Below, one piece after another: positions 54,569 through 64,000 of a stretch of DNA of 64,000 nt (its first letter is position 1; the number at the start of each line of letters is the position of its first letter). The DNA comes from Massilia mucilaginosa (lineage in GTDB: Bacteria > Pseudomonadota > Gammaproteobacteria > Burkholderiales > Burkholderiaceae_D). Under the pieces are notes generated by a model. That model saw only the letters and a program-made list of their open reading frames with translations. It did no database searches and was not told where the DNA came from. The stretch lies in NCBI RefSeq assembly GCF_011682145.1, contig NZ_WHJH01000014.1:62001-126000 (forward strand). The letters are read 5' to 3'. The position numbers and the translations under genes are program-made.

Positions 54569-55525
54569 ATGCCCGCCATCCCGACCTGCCTGTTCCCGCC
54601 GATCCAGCCGACCCGGCACGGCATGCTGCAAGTCGATGCGCTCCATACGATCTACTGGGAGGAAGTGGGCAACCCCAAAGGCATCCCCGTGCTGTTCCTG
54701 CACGGTGGGCCGGGCGCGGGCCTGTCGCCCCAGCACCGGCGCTTTTTCGACCCGCAGCAGTACCGCATCATCCTGTTCGACCAGCGCGGCGCCGGCAAAT
54801 CGACTCCGCTGGGCGAATGGCGCGACAACACCACCGACCTCCTGATCGGCGATATCGAGACCCTGCGCGCGCAGTTCGGCGTGGACAAGTGGCTGGTGTT
54901 CGGCGGCTCGTGGGGCTCGACCCTGGCGCTGGCCTACGGCGAAGCGCACCCCGAGCGCTGCCTCGGCTTCATCCTGCGCGGGATTTTCCTGTGCACCACC
55001 GCCGAAGTGGACTGGTTCCTGCACGGCGTGCGCTGGTTCTACCCGGAGCTGTACGACGAATTCGTGGCCCCGATACCCGAAGCCGAGCGGGCCGACCTGC
55101 TCAAGGCCTACACCGCGCGCATGCTGTGCGACGACCCGGCCGTGTACTGGCCGGCGGCGCGCGCCTGGAGCCGCTTCGAAGGACGGCGCGTGTTCCTGCT
55201 GCCGCAGCCCGAAGACAGCGCGTCCGACACGCTCGACCTGGGCGTGGGCCGGCTCGAATCGCACTACATGGCCAATGGCGGCTTTTTGCGCGAGGACCAG
55301 CTGGTGCAGGAAGTCGGCCGCATCGCGCACCTGCCGTGCGTGATCGTGCAGGGCCGCTACGACGTGATTTGCCCGCCGCTGTCGGCCCACCGCCTGCACC
55401 AGGCCTGGCCGGGTTCGCGCCTGCGCATGGTGGCCGACGCCGGCCATGGCGCGCTGGAAGCGGGCATCGCCAAGGCGCTGGTGGGCGCCACCGAGCAGTT
55501 CAAGCGCAGCGGGCGCTTCGATTAG
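54569..55525 (+). CDS. pip: prolyl aminopeptidase (proline iminopeptidase)
   Basis: 318-residue alpha/beta-hydrolase of peptidase family S33, removing N-terminal proline. Oxyanion HGGPGAGLSP, nucleophile elbow GGSWGSTLAL (Ser in GSWGS), acid in GRYDVICP and His in ADAGHGALE complete the triad. The N-terminal FPPIQPTRHGMLQVDALHTI and DQRGAGKSTP blocks are typical. AGAGGA precedes the ATG. Length is normal. Confidence 0.95.
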   Translation: MPAIPTCLFPPIQPTRHGMLQVDALHTIYWEEVGNPKGIPVLFLHGGPGAGLSPQHRRFFDPQQYRIILFDQRGAGKSTPLGEWRDNTTDLLIGDIETLRAQFGVDKWLVFGGSWGSTLALAYGEAHPERCLGFILRGIFLCTTAEVDWFLHGVRWFYPELYDEFVAPIPEAERADLLKAYTARMLCDDPAVYWPAARAWSRFEGRRVFLLPQPEDSASDTLDLGVGRLESHYMANGGFLREDQLVQEVGRIAHLPCVIVQGRYDVICPPLSAHRLHQAWPGSRLRMVADAGHGALEAGIAKALVGATEQFKRSGRFD

Positions 55526-55589
55526 CGACGGCAGGGGTGGCCCTGCTACACTAGCGGCTGTGCATGCATAACCACGATACCAGCGCCCT

Positions 55590-56048
55590 ATGAACCTCCA
55601 GCTCACCGATATCGGCCACGTCATCCAGCTGGCCATTGCGCCGGTGTTCCTGCTCACCGGCGTGTGCACCAACCTGATGGTGCTGACCAACCGCCTGGCG
55701 CGCATCATCGACCGCTCGCGCGTGCTGGAAGACCGCCTCGACATCGCCTACCAGGACGCCTACATGGATGAACTGGATGTGCTGTACCGGCGCTGGCACC
55801 TGATTAACTACGCCATCGCACTGAGTACCGCCTGCGGCCTGCTGGTCTGCCTGGTCATTGCGCTGCTGTTCCTGGGCGATACCACCAACGTCCCGCTGGA
55901 CCAGTACATCGCCGGCCTGTTCGTGATCGCGATGCTGTGCCTGATCGGCAGCTTCGTGTACCTGCTGGTCGAAATTTTTGTCGCGTCCAAGACGCTGCGC
56001 TCGCGCCGCCACGTGCGTCCGCCCGGGTCCCAGCCGAATCCACACTAA
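55590..56048 (+). CDS. DUF2721 family membrane protein
   Basis: 152 residues. Pattern of DUF2721: IGHVIQLAIAPVFLLTGVCT, then LTNRLARIIDRSRVLEDRL, with three membrane segments (about 8-30, 71-93, 106-130). A charged cytoplasmic loop between the first two is conserved in the family. Function unknown. It ends with a basic tail (SRRHVRPPGSQ). The next gene starts 17 bp later. Confidence 0.9.
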   Translation: MNLQLTDIGHVIQLAIAPVFLLTGVCTNLMVLTNRLARIIDRSRVLEDRLDIAYQDAYMDELDVLYRRWHLINYAIALSTACGLLVCLVIALLFLGDTTNVPLDQYIAGLFVIAMLCLIGSFVYLLVEIFVASKTLRSRRHVRPPGSQPNPH

Positions 56049-56064
56049 CAGATTGAGTTTTCTT

Positions 56065-56520
56065 ATGCACGATTATCAACGTCCCCCGACCCTGTACCGC
56101 TACGCGCCGCGCGCCGAACTCGAAGCCGCGCTGGCCCTGGGGCAGTTTCGCCTGGTCCCGGTCAACAACTGCCTGACCCTGTCGTTTTCGCAGGCCTGGG
56201 ACAAAGCCCTGTTCGAGGTGTTCTCGCCGGCCGACTGCTGCCTGGTGATCCACAATACCGAGGAATTCGGCGAGCGCCTGCACCGCGCCGTGCAGCGCAC
56301 CTTGCCAAGTTGGGCCGGGATCGACGGCGCCGTCGAATACGGCGTGCGCGCGGCCCTGGGCGCGGCCTTCACCAAGAGCAGCGCCGAAGCGGAAGAACGC
56401 GAATGGCAGTTCGCCTGGCGCGCCATGGCGCCGCAAATGAGCTTGAATCCCGTGACGGTCAAAATCGGCAGCATCGAAAGCTTCGCCGAACTGCGCGAGC
56501 CGCACAGCTACCAGGCCTAG
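56065..56520 (+). CDS. hypothetical protein, 151 residues
   Basis: No family assigned with confidence. The start LYRYAPRAELEAALALGQFR and internal CLTLSFSQAWDKALFEVFSP recall small ADP-ribosyltransferase-like or DUF2971-like proteins, but no catalytic set can be shown. No signal peptide. It follows the DUF2721 gene by 17 bp, probably co-transcribed, and is convergent with the SRPBCC gene. No good ribosome binding site precedes the ATG. Confidence 0.6.
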   Translation: MHDYQRPPTLYRYAPRAELEAALALGQFRLVPVNNCLTLSFSQAWDKALFEVFSPADCCLVIHNTEEFGERLHRAVQRTLPSWAGIDGAVEYGVRAALGAAFTKSSAEAEEREWQFAWRAMAPQMSLNPVTVKIGSIESFAELREPHSYQA

Positions 56521-56529
56521 CGGCCCGTC

Positions 56530-57093
56530 TTAGTTACCGGGACTGTCGCCCCGTTCGAGCCGCGCCAGCACCGCTTTCATCATGCGCTCGATGTCGGAGC
56601 GGATGATGTTCGCGCCCAGCATGCCGGGCACGTAGAACTTCGGTACCAGCTTGCCGCTGTAGACGATGCGCGTGCCGCCCGTCTCGGGCACCGGGACCAG
56701 CTCCCAGCGGCACTGGTAGACGCGCATGTCGCCCGTGACCAGGCTGATGTCGATGGTCGTCATCGGCTCCTCGCTGGCCTGCACGATCAGGTGGATGTCG
56801 CGCCGGATGAACAGGAAGCTGGCCACCCCGAACTGCTCGATGATGGCCTTGTTGCCGGTGCGCGAAAGGACCTTGGACGTCTTCAGGTCCGGTACGAACT
56901 CGGACATGCGGTCGTAATTGGTCAGCACCTTCCATACCGCCGCCGGCGACGCCTTCACTTCGCCGCTGGACGAGACCTCGAACACATGCTGGTCGGCCAT
57001 ATCGACACGCTTGACCGATACCTCCAGCCTGGATTGGGCCAGGACGGGCTCGGAACAGGCGAGAAGGCAACAAAATAGGATTCGGGGAAACAT
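56530..57093 (-). CDS. SRPBCC-family exported protein
   Basis: 187 residues with an N-terminal signal peptide (MFPRILFCCLLACSEPVLAQ). The rest is a START/SRPBCC helix-grip domain: VSSSGEVKASPAAVWKVLTN, YDRMSEFVPDLKTSKVL, IIEQFGVASFLFIRRDIHL, and a C-terminal long helix IIRSDIERMMKAVLARLE. It resembles polyketide cyclase/dehydrase-like ligand-binding proteins; the ligand is unknown. GGGGAAA precedes the ATG. Confidence 0.88.
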   Translation of the reverse strand: MFPRILFCCLLACSEPVLAQSRLEVSVKRVDMADQHVFEVSSSGEVKASPAAVWKVLTNYDRMSEFVPDLKTSKVLSRTGNKAIIEQFGVASFLFIRRDIHLIVQASEEPMTTIDISLVTGDMRVYQCRWELVPVPETGGTRIVYSGKLVPKFYVPGMLGANIIRSDIERMMKAVLARLERGDSPGN

Positions 57094-57255
57094 GAGACCC
57101 AGCCTACGGGAAAGCGGCGGGCCTGACAAGGAGCGCGCTCAAGCGTGCGCGGCATGGCCCGCGACCTGCCGGCAAAGATTAGAACCCGGCATCTACAGAA
57201 GTAGGTTGTAATGTCGTCTCGCCATGCAGTGCCGACGCTCCGTCTTTACGCCTGA

Positions 57256-59307
<2,052 letters not shown>

Positions 59308-59323
59308 AAAAATTTCACCCCCA

Positions 59324-59396
59324 CCCGGTGTCAGACCTGACACCGGGGGGAGTTAAAGCTGAGGTCGTGTCCGAATGTCAGACCTGACACCGGGTG
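59324..59396. repeat. two GTCAGACCTGAC palindromic repeats in a convergent gap
   Basis: The first copy is a perfect 24-bp palindrome, CCCGGTGTCAG-AC-CTGACACCGGG. The second (59358-59396) carries the same upstream word as the cluster near minC (GTCGTGTCCGAATGTCAG) with one change and one base fewer. Both sit between fadH and the convergent KAS III gene, where a two-way terminator would be expected; no T run follows. Confidence 0.85.
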
Positions 59397-59451
59397 CTGT
59401 TCTGATCGACCAAGCCGGAGCCATGCCGCACCGGCACAGTCGATCTTGCGC

Positions 59452-60573
59452 TTACTTCTTGCGCACCACCACGCAGCCGATCGAGTACCCCGCGCCGAAC
59501 GAGCAAATCACGCCGTGCGAGCCGCTCGGCATATCGTCCTGGTACTTGTGGAAGGCGATGATCGAACCGGCCGACGAGGTATTGGCGTACGTGTCCAGAA
59601 TGACCGGCGCTTCCTGCGGTTCCGCATCGCGCCCGAGCAGCATGCGGGTGATCAGCAGGTTCATGTTCAGGTTCGCCTGGTGCAGCCAGTAGCGCGACAC
59701 CTGCGCCACTTCCAGCCCCGCGTTGATCACCGTCTCGCGGATCATCTCGGCCGCCATCGGACACACTTCCTTGAATACCTTGCGGCCCTGCTGGTGGAAC
59801 AGCTTGTCCGGCTTGCCCACGCCCGTTTCGTCGAAACGGTTCATGAAGCCGAAGTTGTTGCGGATGTTGTTCGAGAATTTGGTCTTGAGCTTCGACTCCA
59901 GGATCTCGAACTGGTGATGGCTGGTCGCCGTGTCGGCCGCTTCGATCACGATCGCGGTGCAGGCGTCGCCGAAAATGAAGTGGCTGTCGCGGTCGCGGAA
60001 GTTCAAATGGCCGCTGGTGATTTCGGGATTGAGCACCAGCACCGCGCGCGCCTGCCCGCTTTGCACCGCCGCCATCGCCGTCTGGATGCCGAAGGTGGCC
60101 GAGGAACAGGCCACGTTCATGTCGAAGCCGAAGCCGTCGATGCCCAGCGCTTCCTGCACCTCGACCGCCATGGCCGGATAGGCGCGCTGCATGTTGCTGC
60201 AGGCGACCAGCACCATGTCGATGTCGGCCGCCGTGCGTCCGGCCCGGTCCAGCGCCTGCCGCGCCGCCGCCACGCAGATCTCGGCCTGCAGCGAGATCTC
60301 TTCGTCGGCGCGTTCGGGAATGCGCGCCGTCATGCGCGCCGGATCGAGAATGCCGGCCTTTTCCATCACATAGCGCGATTTGATGCCCGAGGCTTTTTCG
60401 ATAAAGGCCGCGCTCGAGCCTTCGATGGCCGTCAGCTCGCCCGCCGCGATCGCATCGGCGTGCTCGGCGTTGTACAGTTCGGCGTAGGCGTTGAAGGCGA
60501 CAACCAGCTCTTCATTGGAGATCGAATGGGGCGGCGTAAACAGGCCCGTGCCGCTGATGACGACTTGTTTCAT
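59452..60573 (-). CDS. beta-ketoacyl-ACP synthase III-like protein
   Basis: 373-residue thiolase-fold synthase of the FabH group, condensing an acyl-CoA with malonyl-ACP. Catalytic Cys156 (DMNVACSSATFG), His in YWLHQANLNMN and Asn in YANTSSAGS are intact. It is about 50 residues longer than standard FabH, largely from an insert after residue 20 (AYAELYNAEHADAIAAGELT). No other fatty-acid synthesis gene is adjacent, so it is a paralogue with a special or accessory role (inference). Confidence 0.9.
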   Translation of the reverse strand: MKQVVISGTGLFTPPHSISNEELVVAFNAYAELYNAEHADAIAAGELTAIEGSSAAFIEKASGIKSRYVMEKAGILDPARMTARIPERADEEISLQAEICVAAARQALDRAGRTAADIDMVLVACSNMQRAYPAMAVEVQEALGIDGFGFDMNVACSSATFGIQTAMAAVQSGQARAVLVLNPEITSGHLNFRDRDSHFIFGDACTAIVIEAADTATSHHQFEILESKLKTKFSNNIRNNFGFMNRFDETGVGKPDKLFHQQGRKVFKEVCPMAAEMIRETVINAGLEVAQVSRYWLHQANLNMNLLITRMLLGRDAEPQEAPVILDTYANTSSAGSIIAFHKYQDDMPSGSHGVICSFGAGYSIGCVVVRKK

Positions 60574-60901
60574 GGTGGAGCTTTCAAATAGGGTAAGCCG
60601 GGCATGACCCGGCACGTGCCGACGATTCTACACAATGACATTCGTGGTGGCGAGAAAAGCGGGTGCTGTCAGTACGTATTATTGCAGGTTGACAATGCCG
60701 ATTTCGTACTTGATAATGAAAATCATTCTCAATAGACTGGTCCAGCGGCCCCGTTTCAACGCGCCGGACCGTCGTTTGTGCAGCCTCGCCAGCGCTCTCC
60801 GCGGACTTTCCCTTGACGACATTGCCAGCCCCGCCGGGCAGGTGTGGATCTTCCCCATGCAGCGCGCATGGCTGCATGCCTCCACCGTAAAGGAACCGCC
60901 C
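60574..60901. other. promoter region of the iron-uptake operon
   Basis: 328 bp between divergent genes. It contains the Fur box listed separately, and about 170 bp of leader between it and the GTG start. The plus-strand frame stays open through this region, but it runs through the Fur box and has no ribosome binding site. Confidence 0.6.
60712..60730. promoter_or_regulatory. Fur box
   Basis: GATAATGAAAATCATTCTC matches the 19-bp consensus GATAATGATAATCATTATC at 17 positions. It lies about 170 bp before the start of the TonB-dependent receptor gene and about 140 bp upstream of the divergent KAS III start. It predicts iron repression of the receptor operon. Confidence 0.9.
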
Positions 60902-63049
60902 GTGACATCACCGATCTCCCTGCCGCCGCAACGCCGCCCCCTTTCTGCCGCCGTGATGCTGGCGCTCGCCGCCCTGGCGGCACCGATGGCGCAGGCGCAG
61001 CCGGACGACGCGCTGACAGGCGACCCGGCCATGCAGGCGGTGGTGGTATCGGCCTCGCGCTCGAACATCGAGGCGGACAAGGCGCCGCAGACGGTGGTCA
61101 TCATCCGCAAGGAAGAGATCGAGCGCCAGATGGCCATTTCCAGCAATTCGTCCGACCTCCTGAGCAGCGTGCTGCCGTCCTACACGCCCAGCCGCGGCAA
61201 GATGAACGGTTCCGGCGAGACCCTGCGCGGCCGCGCGCCGCTGATCCTGGTCGACGGCGTGCCGCAATCGAACCCGATGCGCCCGACCGGGCGCGAAGCC
61301 CACACCATCGACTATGCGATGGTCGACCGGATCGAAGTGATCCAGGGCGCCAACGCCGTCAATGGCCTGGGCGCGACCGGCGGCACCATCAACATCATCA
61401 CCCGGCGTCCGGAAAAGGGCTCCTTCAACCAGCACGTCGATGTCCAGGCCAGCACGCCGACATCAGGCCTTGGCAGCGACGTGACGAGCTACAAGACCAC
61501 CTGGCGCGTTTCCGGCCGCGGCGACAAACTGGAGTACCTGTTCTCGGCCGGTTACGAAGACCAGGGCCTGTACCGCGACGGTAAGGGCCGCGCCGTCGGC
61601 ACCGACAATACCCAGGGCGACCTGATGGACTCGCGCACTTACGACATGCTGGCCAAACTCGGTTACTGGATCGACGACAAGCAGCGCGTACAACTGTCGG
61701 TGAACCGCTTTCGCATCAAGTCCGAAGCCAATTACCTGGTGCTGGCGGGCGACCGCAAGACTGGCCTGCCGAGCGTCTCGGTCGAGGGCAAGCCGCCCGG
61801 CACGGCGCCGTGGAACGATGTCTGGACCTCCAGCCTGGCCTACAGCCACGCCGACCTGGCGGGCATGGAACTGTCGGCGATGGTGTTCAACCAGGAGTTC
61901 GAGGGCCTGTTCGGGGCCGATAATTCGGCCACCTTCCAGGATGCGCTGATCGCCCCGGTCGGCACCCTGTACGACCAGTCGCGCTCCGTGGCGTCCAAGT
62001 ACGGCAGCAAGGTCAGTCTCGGCAAATCCGACCTGCTGGGCGGGCGCATGAAGCTCACGGGCGGCTTCGACACCCTGTTCGACACGGGCAAGCAAGACCT
62101 GTACGGCACCGGGCGCACCTATGTGCCGGAATCGGATTACCGCAACCTGTCGCTGTTCGTCCAGGGCGAATACAAGCTGCTCGACCAGCTCACCCTGCAC
62201 GCCGGCGTACGCAGGGAAAAGGCGGACCTGAACATCGACAGCTACCGCACCCTGGCGCAGTACAAGCGGGTGGCGGTCGAAGGCGGCAAGCTCAAATTCA
62301 ACGAGACCCTGCTCAACGCGGGCCTGGTGTACAAGCCGGTGCAGGAGGTCAGCGTGTTCACCAGCTACTCCGAAGGCTTTGGCATGCCCGACATCGGCCG
62401 CGTGCTGCGCTCGATCAATACGCCCGGCCAGAACGTGGCCGACATGCGGGACCTGCAACCGATTCTGACCAAGAGCGTGGAACTGGGCACCCGCATCCGC
62501 AAGGGCGACTGGGATATCGACGCCAGCATCTTCCGTTCGGATTCCGACTTCGGCACGCGCGTCATTCCCGTTAACGGCGCTTTCATGATGGCGCGCGAGA
62601 AGACCCGTATCGAAGGCGTGGAAGCCGCGGCCGGCTACCGCATCTCGGCCGCGCACCGCGCCAAGCTGGCCTATGCCTACACCAAGGGCCGTTACGACAG
62701 CGACGAAAACGGCGCGCTGGACGCGCGCCTCGATGGCCTGAACGTGGCTCCGAACCGGCTGATCGCCACCTGGTCGGCCACTTGGGGCGGCAAGCTCACA
62801 TCGTTCGTCCAGGCGCAGCACGCGTTCCACCAGGAGTTCGACGATCCGGCCAAGGAGTTCAGCGGCTACACCCTGGTCGACGCCACCCTCAACTACAAGC
62901 TGCCCAAGGGCGAAGTGCGGCTGGCGGTTGCCAACCTGCTGGACCGCGATTACATCACCTACTACTCGCAAAGCGCGCTGGTCGAGCCGAAGCGCTATTT
63001 TGCCGGACGCGGAAGAGTACTCACGCTCGGCTACGCGCTGAACTTCTGA
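60902..63049 (+). CDS. TonB-dependent siderophore receptor
   Basis: 715-residue outer-membrane receptor. Signal peptide (LSAAVMLALAALAAPMAQA), a TonB-box-like AVVVSASR at about residue 40, plug domain (ETLRGRAPLILVDGVPQSNP, VDRIEVIQGANAVNGLGATG, GGTINIITRRPEKG) and a 22-strand barrel ending in Phe (VLTLGYALNF). I chose a GTG start with AAGGA 7 nt upstream; the ATG 15 codons earlier (MQRAWLHA) is possible. A Fur box lies upstream and DUF3649 and PepSY genes follow, so it probably imports a ferric siderophore; the ligand is unknown. Confidence 0.92.
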   Translation: MTSPISLPPQRRPLSAAVMLALAALAAPMAQAQPDDALTGDPAMQAVVVSASRSNIEADKAPQTVVIIRKEEIERQMAISSNSSDLLSSVLPSYTPSRGKMNGSGETLRGRAPLILVDGVPQSNPMRPTGREAHTIDYAMVDRIEVIQGANAVNGLGATGGTINIITRRPEKGSFNQHVDVQASTPTSGLGSDVTSYKTTWRVSGRGDKLEYLFSAGYEDQGLYRDGKGRAVGTDNTQGDLMDSRTYDMLAKLGYWIDDKQRVQLSVNRFRIKSEANYLVLAGDRKTGLPSVSVEGKPPGTAPWNDVWTSSLAYSHADLAGMELSAMVFNQEFEGLFGADNSATFQDALIAPVGTLYDQSRSVASKYGSKVSLGKSDLLGGRMKLTGGFDTLFDTGKQDLYGTGRTYVPESDYRNLSLFVQGEYKLLDQLTLHAGVRREKADLNIDSYRTLAQYKRVAVEGGKLKFNETLLNAGLVYKPVQEVSVFTSYSEGFGMPDIGRVLRSINTPGQNVADMRDLQPILTKSVELGTRIRKGDWDIDASIFRSDSDFGTRVIPVNGAFMMAREKTRIEGVEAAAGYRISAAHRAKLAYAYTKGRYDSDENGALDARLDGLNVAPNRLIATWSATWGGKLTSFVQAQHAFHQEFDDPAKEFSGYTLVDATLNYKLPKGEVRLAVANLLDRDYITYYSQSALVEPKRYFAGRGRVLTLGYALNF

Positions 63050-63050
63050 C

Positions 63051-63338
63051 ATGAGCGCGGCCAAGGCGTCCAGCGGCCTGCGTACGGGCTTGCGCATCAC
63101 CGGCGCGGTGTTCGGCGGCTATGCCGTCACCGCGCTGGCGGTGACCACGGCGGCCGCGCTGCTGGCACGCTCGGGGCTGGCGCGTTCCGAAGCGGTGGCG
63201 CTGGCCGCCATGACGGGCTTTATCGTGTACCTGGCGCTGCTGCTGTGGGCGTTCAGCGTGCATAGCGTGGCGCGCCTGTGGGTCGTTCTGGCGCTGGCCA
63301 TGGCGGCCATGGGCGCCGTCCTGTACCTGCTGGCCTAG
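63051..63338 (+). CDS. DUF3649-type small membrane protein of iron uptake operon
   Basis: 95 residues with three hydrophobic segments (about 15-40, 46-66, 72-94). The pattern GLRITGAVFGGYAVTALAVT and TGFIVYLALLLWAFSVHSVA fits DUF3649-type proteins that accompany PepSY-domain ferric reductases. It starts one base after the receptor's stop codon (TGACATG), so is co-translated. Function is not established. Confidence 0.78.
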   Translation: MSAAKASSGLRTGLRITGAVFGGYAVTALAVTTAAALLARSGLARSEAVALAAMTGFIVYLALLLWAFSVHSVARLWVVLALAMAAMGAVLYLLA

Positions 63339-63346
63339 GAGCGCGC

Positions 63347-64000
63347 ATGGAACGCACTTTTACCAAGTCGATGGCCTGGCTGCACACCTGGGCTGGGGTG
63401 AGCATCGGCAGCCTGCTGTTCGCGATTTTCTGGATGGGCACCCTGAGCGTGTTCGACCTCGAGATCGACCGCTGGATGATGCCGCAGACGCGCCTGGCGA
63501 GCGCCGCGCAGCCGCTCTCGCTGGACCGCATCGCCACGGCGGTCGCGCCGCAGGTGCCGGCCGGCGCCGCCCAGTGGCGGGTCGACCTGCCGAGCGCGCG
63601 CGAACCGGTGCTGACCTTGTCGCACCGCGACGGCAAGGGTCAGGCCACCAGCCGCCTGCTCGATCCGACCACCCATGCCTTCATTCCGGAGCAGGGCACC
63701 GAGGCCGGTTCGGGCTTCATCTTCCCCTTCCATTACAGCCTGCACCTGAAGTGGATGGACCTGGGCAAATGGCTGGTGGGCGTGGCCGCAATGAGCATGC
63801 TGGTGTTGCTGGTGTCGGGCGTGGTGATCCACAAAAAGATCTTCGCGCAGTTCTTCACCTTCCGCCCGCGCAAGCGCCTGCAGCGCAGCGCGCTCGACCT
63901 GCACAACCTGACCGGCGTGCTGGCGCTGCCGTTTCACTTCATGATTACCCTGTCAGGGCTGATCATCTTCATCACCATCTATTTTCCGGCGGCGCACCAG
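63347..64000 (+). CDS. PepSY-associated TM protein, N-terminal part
   Basis: 218 codons are visible before the window ends. The N-terminus FTKSMAWLHTWAGVSIGSLL with the first membrane helix, FPFHYSLHLKWMDLGKWLVG, and LHNLTGVLALPFHFMITLSG with a further helix are the PepSY_TM pattern. His residues in WLHTWAG, FHYSLH and DLHNLTG are typical haem or metal ligand candidates. Such proteins are thought to act as periplasmic/inner-membrane ferric-siderophore reductases. AGGAG precedes the ATG. Truncated by the window edge. Confidence 0.85.
   Translation, partial: MERTFTKSMAWLHTWAGVSIGSLLFAIFWMGTLSVFDLEIDRWMMPQTRLASAAQPLSLDRIATAVAPQVPAGAAQWRVDLPSAREPVLTLSHRDGKGQATSRLLDPTTHAFIPEQGTEAGSGFIFPFHYSLHLKWMDLGKWLVGVAAMSMLVLLVSGVVIHKKIFAQFFTFRPRKRLQRSALDLHNLTGVLALPFHFMITLSGLIIFITIYFPAAHQ

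Noticed and set aside
60635-60901. N-terminal extension of the TonB receptor frame
   Set aside because: It would place the coding region across the Fur box and lacks a ribosome binding site; the GTG at 60902 has one and starts a proper signal peptide.
61463-63100. Minus-strand open frame of about 545 codons
   Set aside because: It is antisense to the TonB-dependent receptor barrel and resembles no protein.

Overview
The window looks like a stretch of chromosome from a high-GC betaproteobacterium of the Oxalobacteraceae (Massilia/Telluria/Duganella type). This is inferred from GC-rich codon use, polyhydroxybutyrate genes, PEP-CTERM proteins, HAF-repeat proteins, a hemA-prfA-prmC order, minCDE and a divergent metE/metR pair. 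No identity search was possible. Genes are dense on both strands. No tRNA or rRNA gene, CRISPR array, prophage or complete insertion sequence was seen; the only transposase-like gene is a single-copy RAYT.

Layout. 1-3.5 kb: a truncated cupin-like gene, a GH18 chitinase lipoprotein and a purine phosphoribosyltransferase. 3.5-12.2 kb: an eight-gene minus-strand operon with a complete LivFGHMK-type ABC importer, bracketed by two acyl-CoA ligases and containing a YjbR-like gene; a Crp/Fnr regulator faces it. 13-18.5 kb: a plus-strand run of metabolic and unknown genes (M24 aminopeptidase, MgtC, DUF924, DUF2520, GNAT). 18.5-23 kb: a molybdopterin-fold protein, an AlkB-like dioxygenase, a small outer-membrane barrel, the RAYT and ettA. 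23-34 kb: a choice-of-anchor L PEP-CTERM protein behind a sigma-54-like promoter, a two-component system, rarD, kup with a leader peptide, an FKBP lipoprotein and three tandem HAF-repeat PEP-CTERM genes. 33-42.5 kb: acetyltransferase, deacetylase, gshA, DUF885 peptidase, then prmC, dsbB, prfA and hemA, with a candidate small RNA upstream of hemA. 42.5-50 kb: an Abi-family protein, an orphan response regulator, minCDE, metE and metR. 50-64 kb: a phasin-like gene with phaA and phaB, a GNAT-DUF1993 fusion, a proline iminopeptidase, fadH, a KAS III enzyme and a Fur-box-controlled TonB receptor/DUF3649/PepSY iron operon cut by the window end.

Most of what is unusual lies between the genes. Three kinds of dispersed palindromic element are present: a REP-like element in two copies whose stem carries a compensatory base change (with one RAYT in the window as a possible partner), a 117-bp MITE-like long palindrome, and a repeat built on GTCAGACCTGAC found at two loci, one with three identical 34-bp units. 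The best candidates for undescribed functional elements are a structured RNA of about 130 nt with its own promoter and terminator upstream of hemA, and a 27-codon leader peptide whose stop overlaps the proposed TTG start of kup. Many very long open frames lie antisense to real genes; these are GC-skew shadows and were left out.
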